From Bacillota bacterium (GTDB lineage Bacteria > Bacillota > Bacilli > Paenibacillales > NBRC-103111): 39,083 nucleotides of DNA. The DNA lies in the NCBI GenBank assembly GCA_023393235.1, contig JAEWMH010000006.1, positions 1 to 39,083 of the forward strand, written 5' to 3'. This document shows positions 1 to 7,691 of this stretch, piece after piece. Positions within the stretch are counted from its first letter, which is position 1. Every line of letters starts with the position of its first letter. The position numbers were made by a program, and so were the translations under genes. The notes beneath the pieces are model-generated. The model saw only the letters and a program-made list of their open reading frames with translations. It did no database searches and had not been told where the DNA came from.

Positions 1-548
1 GGGATATCCTTGAAGCGTTCCAGGTCATACCCCAGATCCGTCAGAACCTCTGCCAGCGTGCGGCCCTCCTCGTCCTTCAACCGCTCCGCATCCTCCAGGG
101 TGAGAGCTCCTGCCAGCGCGCGGCTGCCGAGGCAGTTCAGCCCGAACCGGGTTGGCTCCTCGGAGGTATACACCACCACCTCGATGGTCCGTTTGGGGGT
201 AATCCCGGCAGCCCGGATCAGACGCACCGCTTCCAGCCCCGCCACCACCCCGGCCATACCGTCGTACATGCCGGCCTGGAGCACCGTATCGATATGGGAT
301 CCGGTCCACACCGGGGCAAGAGACGGGTCCGTGCCCGGCAATGCCGCAAAAATATTGCCGATGGCATCCTCCCGGACGGTTAAGCCCAGGGCGGCCATCT
401 CTTCCTTGATGTAATTGCGTCCGGCAATCTCCACCGGGGTGAACAGTACCCGGGTGGTTCCACGGGACGGGTCGGAATTAAAGGTATCCAGCTTCTCCAG
501 AATCCGCGCAATATTAGCGGCCGAAGCCTGTTCCGTCAGCAGCTTCAT
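1..548 (-). CDS. M20-family amidohydrolase, probable ureidoglycolate amidohydrolase (partial)
   Basis: This is the N-terminal 182 residues; the gene runs off the window edge. The ATG at 548 follows a strong GGAGGAGGAG ribosome site. The visible metal-site motifs of the M20 hydantoinase/carbamoylase family are GSHIDTV, then YDGMAGV, then SEEPTRFG. The last differs from the EEEGSRFP of the allantoate amidohydrolase encoded at 2899-4170, so this is a paralogue with another substrate. The family includes N-carbamoyl-L-amino-acid hydrolases, allantoate amidohydrolase and ureidoglycolate amidohydrolase. As the last gene of an allantoin operon that otherwise lacks the step, ureidoglycolate to glyoxylate, ammonia and CO2 is the best guess. 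N-carbamoyl amino-acid hydrolase is the alternative. It lies 25 nt after the dehydrogenase stop. Confidence 0.8.
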   Translation of the reverse strand, partial: MKLLTEQASAANIARILEKLDTFNSDPSRGTTRVLFTPVEIAGRNYIKEEMAALGLTVREDAIGNIFAALPGTDPSLAPVWTGSHIDTVLQAGMYDGMAGVVAGLEAVRLIRAAGITPKRTIEVVVYTSEEPTRFGLNCLGSRALAGALTLEDAERLKDEEGRTLAEVLTDLGYDLERFKDI

Positions 549-573
549 CCAAGCTCCTCCTCCCGTTTTTCTG

Positions 574-1527
574 TCAGCAAACCACATTCTGGGGCGCTGC
601 CGCCAGCCATTTTTCCACATTATCAAATACGATCTGCGCCCGGGTATCCAACGCTTCGTGGGTAGCAAAGGCCACATGGGGAGCCAGCACCGTATTGGGC
701 GCTCCCACCAGGGGATGGTCCGAAGGAATTGGCGGCTCCATCTCGTAAACATCAATCCCCGCTCCGCCCAGCTTTCCTTCATGCAGCGACTGGGCCAAAG
801 CCGCATTGTCCACTACCGGTCCCCGTGCGGTATTGATCAGTACGGCGCCGGGCTTCATCAGCCCCAGCCGCCGGGCGTCAATCAGCTGCCGGGTCTCTGC
901 GGTCAGCGGCACATGCAGCGAGACGATATCCGACTCCTGCAGGAGGGTATCCAGATCCGTGTATTCAATGCCGCTGTCCGCCGCCTCCTGCTTTTGGCTG
1001 CGGCTGTAGGCCAGCACCCGGCAGCCGAAGGCCTTGGCGATGCCGGCTGTTTTCAGGCCGATGGCGCCGGTACCGACGATCCCGAAGGTTTTGCCGTACA
1101 GCTCGTAGCCGATGAGCCCGTTTTTGGTTCCTTCCGAACGGGTGACCTTGTCACAGGGGACAAGCCGTCGCAATACGGCAATGGCCAGGCCGAAGGCCAG
1201 CTCCGCCACCGCATGGGTGGAATACCCCGCCGCATTGCATACCCGGATATCCCGCTCCCGGCAGGCGGCCAGATCCACATGGTCCACCCCGGTGAAGGCC
1301 ACCGAGATGAGCTCCAAGGATGGACAGGCTTCAATTACCCGGCGGTTCAGCGGCAGGTTGGAGATCAGCAGCACCTGGGCGTCCTTGGCCCGCTCAATCA
1401 GCTCCTCATCCTGTTCCGTCCGGGTGGAGTAATACGTGAAGGTGTGGCCGGAGGCCTCCAGGCCCGCCGCCAAATCTTTAACTCTGGCCTCGGGTATTCC
1501 CAAAGGCTCAAGCAGCACAATATGCAT
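574..1527 (-). CDS. D-isomer-specific 2-hydroxyacid dehydrogenase, possible glyoxylate reductase
   Basis: NAD(P)-dependent dehydrogenase of 317 residues, normal length for the family. The Rossmann glycine motif appears as GIVGTGAIG. The three catalytic positions of the family are present: Arg in NTARGPVVD, Glu in DVYEMEPP and His in APHVAFAT. I chose the ATG at 1527 because AAAGGGG lies 9 nt before it; a start 24 nt upstream has no better site. The gene lies between allE and the terminal amidohydrolase on the same strand. An allantoin pathway ending in glyoxylate needs an outlet, so glyoxylate (or hydroxypyruvate) reduction is a reasonable inference. It is not the Ldh2-type ureidoglycolate dehydrogenase AllD. 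Phosphoglycerate-dehydrogenase-like roles cannot be excluded. Confidence 0.85.
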   Translation of the reverse strand: MHIVLLEPLGIPEARVKDLAAGLEASGHTFTYYSTRTEQDEELIERAKDAQVLLISNLPLNRRVIEACPSLELISVAFTGVDHVDLAACRERDIRVCNAAGYSTHAVAELAFGLAIAVLRRLVPCDKVTRSEGTKNGLIGYELYGKTFGIVGTGAIGLKTAGIAKAFGCRVLAYSRSQKQEAADSGIEYTDLDTLLQESDIVSLHVPLTAETRQLIDARRLGLMKPGAVLINTARGPVVDNAALAQSLHEGKLGGAGIDVYEMEPPIPSDHPLVGAPNTVLAPHVAFATHEALDTRAQIVFDNVEKWLAAAPQNVVC

Positions 1528-1583
1528 CGTTCGTTTCCCCTTTTCCAGCACAAATTGGTTAGTAACGCGATTTACGCAATTTT

Positions 1584-1718
1584 CTAACGGCGGTGAGAGA
1601 CGCTATTCGCCTCTAAAACTGGGAAGTGAAAGTCTAACGGAAGCAGGAGACGTTATTGGACGACAATCAGGCTCCCGGAAGGTTAAAACGGTCAAATAGC
1701 GTCTCTGGCCGCCGTTAG
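1584..1718. repeat. 24-nt unit element, short copy (forward, forward, inverted)
   Basis: Three 24-nt units that begin CTAACGG and end TATT lie at 1584-1607 and 1634-1657 (direct) and 1695-1718 (inverted). Start-to-start spacings are 50 and 61 nt, the same as in the full copies at 19366-19550 and 37868-38052. The fourth unit, expected near 1745-1768, is not recognisable. The first and third units are almost perfect complements and could form a long hairpin. The element fills the 270-nt gap between allE and the dehydrogenase gene inside the catabolic operon. Confidence 0.85.
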
Positions 1719-1797
1719 AATTTGCGAGGGTAGAGTTCCCGCTGGCCCACCTCTGCTACTATCCCGGGCGCAAGCCGAGCTCCACGCCGCTCCTCAT

Positions 1798-2571
1798 CTA
1801 CAGCTCAAAGCTCACATCCCGGTTGCAGTCCTTGGAGTAAATATACGTGAACGGACCTCTGCCTACTCCATATGAAGCCTGGGGCACATACGGACCGAAC
1901 CAGACGAAGTCGCCCTTCTTAATCGGGGACCACTTGTCGTCCAGCAAATACACACCCTCCCCCTCCAGCATATACGCGCCATGCTCCTGGACATGGGTCT
2001 CCACAAAAGGATGGCAGCCCCCTGGGGCAAAGGACAGAATGTGCATATTCATATCGAAGCCCAGCTCCACCGGAAGCAGATCCTTAATGAATACATTCTC
2101 CATTCCGTCAAAAATCCGGAAGGGGATCTCGTTGGCATTGCCCCAGCAAACCCCAGCCTCCGTTCCCTCTAGCGGAATGTACCGCTGTTTGTACAGCAGA
2201 AGCTGCGCCGCCTCCCCTGTAGGATTGCGGAACCGGATGCCGCCCGCTCCCGCCGGGCTGAACACGTACCCCCCTGCAGCCAGCTCCCGCTCTTCCCCCG
2301 CCACTGTGGCCAGGCAGCTTCCCTCCGCACAATACAGGAAGGATTCCACACCCGCTTCATCCGCCAGCGCCCGGTCCGTCAGCGCTCCCGGCTCCGCTTC
2401 TATAATGTATTGAACGAAGCTGGCCCCCATTTTGGGGGAAGCCACAATGCTCACCTTGCACCCGGTAACGCCGGGAATCACATTATTCACCAGACCTGTA
2501 GGCGGAATAACCGCATACAGCCCATGCTTGACCACAGCCCGTGTCGATAAAATATCATTGGGATATCCCAT
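1798..2571 (-). CDS. allE: (S)-ureidoglycine aminohydrolase
   Basis: Bicupin enzyme that converts (S)-ureidoglycine to (S)-ureidoglycolate with release of ammonia. It is 257 residues, the usual size. The C-terminal cupin carries the Mn-site pattern of the family: Glu191, His193 and His197 in ETHVQEHG, with Gln231 further on. The N-terminal cupin is around residues 50-130. The ATG at 2571 has GGAGG 6 nt upstream. It follows allC on the same strand, but a 327-nt gap containing a stem-loop repeat separates them. A TATAAT lies just before the ribosome site at about 2584-2589, without a well-spaced -35, so an extra promoter is possible but unproven. Its place between allC and a second amidohydrolase matches pathway order. 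Confidence 0.92.
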   Translation of the reverse strand: MGYPNDILSTRAVVKHGLYAVIPPTGLVNNVIPGVTGCKVSIVASPKMGASFVQYIIEAEPGALTDRALADEAGVESFLYCAEGSCLATVAGEERELAAGGYVFSPAGAGGIRFRNPTGEAAQLLLYKQRYIPLEGTEAGVCWGNANEIPFRIFDGMENVFIKDLLPVELGFDMNMHILSFAPGGCHPFVETHVQEHGAYMLEGEGVYLLDDKWSPIKKGDFVWFGPYVPQASYGVGRGPFTYIYSKDCNRDVSFEL

Positions 2572-2664
2572 AACTGACCTCCATTATACCGTATTCATCC
2601 TGCTGCCGCTTCATCCGGCAAGAACCGGCCAGCTTCCGGATATGTGCGCTAACTGCAGCGCCAT

Positions 2665-2894
2665 CTAGGAGTTCGTCCGACAGAGTAGTTCGAGTGAATA
2701 AATTTTCATTCGTTTCATTCCTTACCGGGAAAGGGGTGCCTTGGATGCTCAAACACGTTTTGTCGGCCTTGATGGAATGGAATGTATAAGGTTTCAAAGC
2801 CGCCAAAAAACTCGCCCTCAAGTCACCCCTTTCCCTCCCAGTCTTTCCACATGAATATTTATTCGCTTATTCCTTTCGGCGGACAGACTCCTAG
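2665..2894. repeat. 230-bp composite inverted-repeat element (MITE-like)
   Basis: Outer 15-nt inverted repeats CTAGGAGTTCGTCCG (2665-2679) and CGGACAGACTCCTAG (2880-2894) differ at two positions. Inside lie a second inverted pair, GAATAAATTTTC (2696-2707) and GAATATTTATTC (2853-2864), and then the 153-nt stem-loop repeat at 2712-2864. This layered palindrome occupies the whole allC-allE gap. I see no transposase and no obvious target-site duplication. It could be a miniature mobile element or a structured RNA locus. Confidence 0.6.
2712..2864 (+). repeat. 153-nt stem-loop repeat, copy A
   Basis: It matches 34451-34603 over the same length with 17 differences by my count, 8 of them in the apical loop. 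A 12-bp outer stem pairs GGGAAAGGGGTG (2727-2738) with CACCCCTTTCCC (2824-2835). An inner stem is formed around CGGC..TTGA and TCAA..GCCG. Relative to copy B, a G-C pair (2735/2827) becomes A-U and another G-C (2733/2829) becomes G-U if read on the plus strand. The strand is inferred from that wobble only. It lies between two minus-strand genes. Confidence 0.8.
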
Positions 2895-2898
2895 CGCC

Positions 2899-4170
2899 CT
2901 AATACGCCCGCTTGTACAGCCACTCCGCCAGCACCTCCACGCCTGTGGCCAGATCGGCGGTGCTGCTGAATTCCAGCGGCGAATGGCTGATTCCGTTAAG
3001 GCTCGGCACAAACAGCATGGTGGACGGGCAGAGCCGGCTGATCACCTGGGTGTCATGTCCGGCACCGCTGAACATATGGCGCCAGGGCAGGCGCTTCGCC
3101 TCGCAGATGGCCGCCAGCTCGCTGTTCATGGCCGGGTTCATCAGGGCGGGAGGCATGTTCATCCATTCCTCCACCTCCACCGACAGCCCGCGCCTCCCGG
3201 CAATAGCCGCGAAGGCCTGCCGCAGCTCCTGATAGAATGCTGCCAGCCGCTCCTCCACCGTATCCCGGACATCCACGGAAAAGCATACCTGGCCGGGAAT
3301 CACATTGGAGGAATTCGGCAGTACCTCCAGCTGGCCCACCGTGGATACGAAGGGCTCCGGCTCAGCCAACGCCCGCCCTTCCACCCAGCCAATCATGGCG
3401 CCGGCGCCGGCCAAGGCATCGTGGCGGTATTTCATAGGGGTGGTACCAGCGTGGTTGGCCGCCCCCTTTACCCGCACCGTAAATCTTTTTTGGCCGACGA
3501 TGCCCTCCACAATCCCTATGGTTTTGTTCTCCTTCTCCAGCACAAATCCCTGCTCGATGTGCAGCTCGATAAATTCCGCAATATCCCTCCGCTCCGGCGG
3601 CCGGTGACGCTTCTGCCCGAAGCCTGCCCCGCGCATGGCCGCCGCCAGGGTGATCCCTTCCTTATCCGCCACCTCTGGCACGGCGCCGAGGCTGTAGCGT
3701 CCCGCAATATTGCCGGAGCCCCAATAGGTCAGGGGAAACCGGCTTCCCTCCTCCTCGCAGAAGGAGACCACCTCAAGGGTGCGCCGGGGAGAGCCGCAGG
3801 TCTCCCGCAGATACCGCAGAGCCAGCATACCGGCCAGAATGCCGTAGGCCCCGTCGAATTTGCCACCGCAATTCACTGTATCCACATGGGAGCCAGTCAG
3901 GAGTACCCCGGCGTCCCGGTCCGTCCCGGGCAGCCGGCCGTACAGGTTGCCGCAATCGTCATAATACGGAGTGAGGCCAAACCGGCCCATTCTCTCCTCC
4001 AAAGCCTGCTGGGCGGCAAGCCAGGCCGGGGTATATAACAGGCGGGTGACGCCCCCTTCCGCCGCTTGGCCGAACTGGGCCAGCCATTCCGTGGCTTCTT
4101 CGATATCCGAGTAGAGGCGAGAACGGCTGCTCTCGGACATGTGCAGGTGCTGCTTATGAACGTTCCCCAT
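2899..4170 (-). CDS. allC: Allantoate amidohydrolase
   Basis: Binuclear-metal M20 enzyme that hydrolyses allantoate to (S)-ureidoglycine, ammonia and CO2. It is 423 residues from the ATG at 4170. Metal and catalytic motifs appear in order: GSHVDTV, FDGAYG, CEEEGSRFP and HIEQG, then the dimerisation-domain segment NHAGTTPM. The EEEGSRFP form is typical of AllC rather than of N-carbamoyl amino-acid hydrolases. An in-frame TTG at 4191 is possible, but the ATG at 4170 has GAAAGG 9-10 nt upstream. A further ATG lies at 4140. The gene starts 36 nt after the allB stop, so the two are almost certainly co-transcribed. Confidence 0.93.
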   Translation of the reverse strand: MGNVHKQHLHMSESSRSRLYSDIEEATEWLAQFGQAAEGGVTRLLYTPAWLAAQQALEERMGRFGLTPYYDDCGNLYGRLPGTDRDAGVLLTGSHVDTVNCGGKFDGAYGILAGMLALRYLRETCGSPRRTLEVVSFCEEEGSRFPLTYWGSGNIAGRYSLGAVPEVADKEGITLAAAMRGAGFGQKRHRPPERRDIAEFIELHIEQGFVLEKENKTIGIVEGIVGQKRFTVRVKGAANHAGTTPMKYRHDALAGAGAMIGWVEGRALAEPEPFVSTVGQLEVLPNSSNVIPGQVCFSVDVRDTVEERLAAFYQELRQAFAAIAGRRGLSVEVEEWMNMPPALMNPAMNSELAAICEAKRLPWRHMFSGAGHDTQVISRLCPSTMLFVPSLNGISHSPLEFSSTADLATGVEVLAEWLYKRAY

Positions 4171-4206
4171 CCCCGAACACCCTTTCGCCAAGCTGCAGAT
4201 TCATGG

Positions 4207-5586
4207 TTATATCGTTACGCGCCGTTCCTCCCGGAGTAAAAGCCCCTGCGGGTTTCCGGCAAACCCCTGTTCCCGGTCAAATACAATTCCCCCACGCAGC
4301 ATCGTTTGTTTGACCTGACACTCCATAGTCCGGCCCACGTACGGATTTTGCTTGTGGCGGTCAAACAGCTGACCGCGCTCCAGCACATACGGGGCAAACT
4401 CCACCACGGCCACATCCGCGTCCGCTCCGACGGCAATCTCCCCCTTGCGCGGGTGAAGCCCGAACCGCTCCGCCGGCTGGGTAGCCAACGCCCGGCACAG
4501 CAGAGGCAGCGGAAGCCCGCGCCGCACATGCCCCTCACCCAGCAGCAGCTCCAGGGAGCTTTGGGCACCGGAGATGCCGCCCCAGATCTCGAACCAGCTG
4601 GAGGCGGTTTTCATATCCGGAGGGCAGGGGGAGTGGTCGGAGGTAATCATATCGATCTCCCCCTGGCCAAGAGCCTGCCACAGCCCCTCCTGCTCCCTGG
4701 CGGTGCGTAAGGGCGGCGCGCACTTGGCCAAAGGACCGATGCCCGTCATCGCTTCCTCCGTCAGCACCAGATAGTGGGGGCAGGTTTCCAGGGTTACATC
4801 CTGTCCGGCCGCCCGGGCAAGACGGATTTCCTCCACAGCCTCCGGGGTGCTAATGTGCACAAAATGAAGGGCGCACCCTGTTAACCGGGCATAAAACAAA
4901 GCCCGCTTCACCGCCTCCACCTCCGCGTATACCGGACGTGACCTTGCATAATCCAAAGCCGACAACCGGCCGCTTGCAGTCATATGCGCCGCCAGCGCCG
5001 AGACAATCTGCTCACTCTCCGCATGGAGCGCCAGGATTTTGCCCAGCCGGGCGATCTCCGCCATCCCCGCATACAGCGTGGTGTCATCCACCTCCCGGAA
5101 AGCCCCCTCCTGCTTGCCGCCGGCTGCGGACAGGAAGGCCTTGTAGCCCACCACTCCCTGCTTGGCCAACGGCTCCAGCTGCTCCAGGTTGCCGGGCACC
5201 AGCCCGCCCCAGAAGGCATAGTCCACACGGGAGCGGTCCTTGGCCAGACTCTCCTTCAGGGCCAACGCCTCTGTAGTGGTGGTGGGCGGGAGCCCGTTCA
5301 GCGGCATATCGAAGCAGGTGGTGCAGCCTCCGGCAGCCAAGGCGGCCGTTCCGGTAGGAATCCCCTCCCATTCGGCCAAACCCGGCTCGTTCAAGTGGAC
5401 ATGGATATCGATCATGCCGGGAACCACGGTCGCCCCCTCCGCCTGGATGATGCTGTCCGCAGAACCGTCCAGGGTTTCAGCCAAGGCGGCAATCACACCG
5501 TCCCGGATGCCGATATCCAGCTTCCGCACCTCATTACGCAGCACCACGTGCCCGCCTTTGATCACCGTATCGAATGATTGTGTCAT
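4207..5586 (-). CDS. allB: Allantoinase
   Basis: Cyclic amidohydrolase of 459 residues that opens allantoin to allantoate. The metal-binding HxH (His62, His64) is in DIHVHLNEPG. The carbamylated-lysine position appears in GYKAFLS, later His ligands in ALHAESE and HFVHIST, and the metal-binding Asp in ITSDHSPCPPDMK. I chose the ATG at 5586 (MTQSF) because a GGGGG run lies 7 nt before it; ATG codons at 5592 and 5625 are alternatives. Dihydropyrimidinase-type hydantoinases are relatives, but the allC and allE neighbours decide for allantoinase. A stem-loop separates it from the transporter lipoprotein gene upstream. Confidence 0.94.
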   Translation of the reverse strand: MTQSFDTVIKGGHVVLRNEVRKLDIGIRDGVIAALAETLDGSADSIIQAEGATVVPGMIDIHVHLNEPGLAEWEGIPTGTAALAAGGCTTCFDMPLNGLPPTTTTEALALKESLAKDRSRVDYAFWGGLVPGNLEQLEPLAKQGVVGYKAFLSAAGGKQEGAFREVDDTTLYAGMAEIARLGKILALHAESEQIVSALAAHMTASGRLSALDYARSRPVYAEVEAVKRALFYARLTGCALHFVHISTPEAVEEIRLARAAGQDVTLETCPHYLVLTEEAMTGIGPLAKCAPPLRTAREQEGLWQALGQGEIDMITSDHSPCPPDMKTASSWFEIWGGISGAQSSLELLLGEGHVRRGLPLPLLCRALATQPAERFGLHPRKGEIAVGADADVAVVEFAPYVLERGQLFDRHKQNPYVGRTMECQVKQTMLRGGIVFDREQGFAGNPQGLLLREERRVTI

Positions 5587-5610
5587 GCCCATTCCCCCAT
5601 AGGATTGAAT

Positions 5611-5640
5611 CGGCCCCGGAACCAATTGTTCCGGGACCGG
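5611..5640 (-). promoter_or_regulatory. Intercistronic stem-loop between binding-protein gene and allB
   Basis: CCCGGAAC (5615-5622) and GTTCCGGG (5628-5635) form a perfect 8-bp stem with a 5-nt loop, extended beyond one mismatch by a further three pairs. No U-tract follows. Hairpins in this position after solute-binding-protein genes commonly protect the upstream message or reduce read-through. Either role is inference here. Confidence 0.6.
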
Positions 5641-5659
5641 CTTTGGACGTAAGCAATTC

Positions 5660-6787
5660 TTATTTCAGCTCCGCCTTAATCAGGTCAGGCGCCACTTCCT
5701 TCAGCAGGCCCAGGTGATGGTAGCTTTTCGGATCCTGGAGCTCCTTGATATTGCCCGCCCCCTTCAGGTATTCGCCCACGGCAGGGCCGTTGCTGTCGTT
5801 CAGGTAGTTGTTGTTGACCTCCATGCTGTACTTGTTGCGGTTCATAATTTCCGTCAGCTCCGCCTCGCTCAAGTGAAGCTCCGGGGCCAGAATCTTGATG
5901 GCCTCCTGACGGTTATTGTTGATGTAGTCGGTGGCTTTTTTGAGTGCACCCAGAACCGCCTTGATGGTGTTGGGGTTCTTCTCCAGAAAGCCGTCGGTGA
6001 CTTGAATGGTGGTATGTACACTCATCCAGTTCACATCGCCCTTCTTCTCGGGAAGCTCCGCCTTGGTGCCGCTGAACAGGAACTTGCCGCCGCCTTGAAT
6101 GGCCTTGGTAATAAACGGCTCCCAAGCGGCCATGGCGTCAATATCGCCCTTTTGCAGCGCCGTTACCGCATCACTAGGGGCCAGATTCACATATTTGATC
6201 TTGCTTGCGTCCACACCCAGCTCCTTAGCCATATTGTTGATGGCAATGACTACGTCCGCTCCACTGGGAACGCCGATGGTTTTGCCCTCCAGATCCTTGG
6301 CGCTGTTCAGCACCAGGTTCTTGCCCCCTACTACCGCCTGAGTGCCGGCAATTTGGGCCAGAGGAGCTACAATCTTCACCTTTACTTTATTGGAGGTCAG
6401 AATAATATCCATGAAGTTGGTTTGGATGCTGATCGGCGCGCTGCCGCCCGCAACCATAGGTCCGATGTCCGGACCACTTTCGATCAGCTGGCTGGTAACC
6501 TCCAGCCCCGCTTCCTTGAAGTAACCCAGCTTGTCGGCAATAATCTGCTGGGAGGAGATTTGGGCGTCGCGCACCCCAACCAGGGTGAAGCTTTTGGTTT
6601 CGATGGCGCCGCCTGCTGCTGTGGACGGAGACGGTGCCGTGGATGCGCCGGAGGCTGCAGATGCAGCAGCTGTAGCCGCTGCGGACGGGGATGAAGCGGT
6701 TTTCTCGTCAGCTCCGCAAGCGGAAGCAAATACCATGAGGACAAGCAGCATGGACAAGGACAAAAGGGACAAGCGTGATTTCAACAT
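5660..6787 (-). CDS. ABC transporter substrate-binding lipoprotein (NitT/TauT, NMT1-like)
   Basis: Extracellular ligand-binding lipoprotein of 375 residues. A hydrophobic signal segment ends in ASAC (lipid-modified Cys24). An Ala/Ser/Pro/Thr-rich linker to about residue 60 follows, then an NMT1/SsuA-type periplasmic-binding fold. Family-like stretches are DAQISSQQIIADKLGYFKEAGLE and later DAMAAWEPF. GGGGAGG precedes the ATG at 6787. It is followed upstream in the operon by its permease and ATPase, so it is the receptor of that importer. Relatives bind nitrate, sulfonates, taurine, thiamine precursors or other small molecules. Position next to allB suggests allantoin or a related ureide, which sequence alone does not prove. 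Confidence 0.88.
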   Translation of the reverse strand: MLKSRLSLLSLSMLLVLMVFASACGADEKTASSPSAAATAAASAASGASTAPSPSTAAGGAIETKSFTLVGVRDAQISSQQIIADKLGYFKEAGLEVTSQLIESGPDIGPMVAGGSAPISIQTNFMDIILTSNKVKVKIVAPLAQIAGTQAVVGGKNLVLNSAKDLEGKTIGVPSGADVVIAINNMAKELGVDASKIKYVNLAPSDAVTALQKGDIDAMAAWEPFITKAIQGGGKFLFSGTKAELPEKKGDVNWMSVHTTIQVTDGFLEKNPNTIKAVLGALKKATDYINNNRQEAIKILAPELHLSEAELTEIMNRNKYSMEVNNNYLNDSNGPAVGEYLKGAGNIKELQDPKSYHHLGLLKEVAPDLIKAELK

Positions 6788-6814
6788 GTGGGTTCCTCCC
6801 CGATTTTGATTGAT

Positions 6815-7678
6815 TTATTTTTCTATTGCATTACGCACGCCGTTTTGCCGCCAGCTCACCATTCGTCTCTCCAGAATCTTCAGAAGATACGAGAGGATAC
6901 TGAATTCCAGCCCGATGAGAATAATAGCCACGAACATATTGCCCATTTTGAAAAAGTTGCGGGCATCCACAATGATGTACCCCAGACCGGATTTGGCCCC
7001 CATCATTTCGGAGACGATCAGGGAGGAGAAGCCCAGCCCCAGACTCACCTGCGCCCCCACGAAAATACTGGGAATGGCCGAGGGGAATACCACCCGCCAG
7101 AAGATATGGCGCTCCTTGGCCCCCAGGCACAGAGCGGAGCGGATGAGCAGCGGATTAACGGATTTCAGGCCGTCCAGGGTATTAGTCAGCACCGGGATGA
7201 AGGTGGTCCAGGCAATCAGCAGCACCTTGGGCATTTCGCCGATGCCGAACCAGATGATGAAAATGGGCAGCAGAGCCAAGGCGGGGATCGGACCCAGCAG
7301 GTTCAAAATGGGACTCAGCCAATAGTCCACCGCTCTGTATTTATTCATCACCACACCTACCGCCACCGCCAGAATTAGACCGATGGAGAATCCAAGCAGA
7401 ATGCGGACGGTACTGGCCTGCAAGCTTTCCTGGACCAGCCCTGTTTTGGACAATGCCCACATTTCCTGCAGAATGACACTGGGAGCGGGCAGAAAGGTGG
7501 GATTAAACAGCTCCACACGCTCATTCAACCGGCTGAACGCCTCCCACACCAGAAAAAATACCAGGATGGGCAAAAGTCCCGCTTTATCCTTCCACCGCTG
7601 AACGGGTTTGGTGCGCACCTTCGCCTCAGGGACTGCCAGCTTTGCCGGGGTGGCAAATGTCGAAGCCGTTTTGTTCAT
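6815..7678 (-). CDS. ABC transporter permease (NitT/TauT family)
   Basis: Inner-membrane permease of 287 residues with about six hydrophobic segments after a basic cytoplasmic N-terminus of some 30 residues. The binding-protein-dependent permease signature (EAA loop) region around LIRSALCLGAKERHIFWRVVFPSAIPSI carries the conserved Ala-x-x-x-Gly-like spacing that contacts the ATPase. It starts 13 nt after the ATPase stop and ends 27 nt before the binding-protein start, so the three genes form one transcript. The family is SsuC/TauC-like. Substrate is inferred from the allantoin genes only. Confidence 0.9.
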   Translation of the reverse strand: MNKTASTFATPAKLAVPEAKVRTKPVQRWKDKAGLLPILVFFLVWEAFSRLNERVELFNPTFLPAPSVILQEMWALSKTGLVQESLQASTVRILLGFSIGLILAVAVGVVMNKYRAVDYWLSPILNLLGPIPALALLPIFIIWFGIGEMPKVLLIAWTTFIPVLTNTLDGLKSVNPLLIRSALCLGAKERHIFWRVVFPSAIPSIFVGAQVSLGLGFSSLIVSEMMGAKSGLGYIIVDARNFFKMGNMFVAIILIGLEFSILSYLLKILERRMVSWRQNGVRNAIEK

Positions 7679-7691
7679 GGTTTTCGTCTCC

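Noticed and set aside
2555..2821. 88-codon minus-strand frame through repeat copy A
   Set aside because: It shares peptide sequence with copy B only because the repeat is shared; there is no ribosome site and differences cluster by RNA structure, not by codon position.
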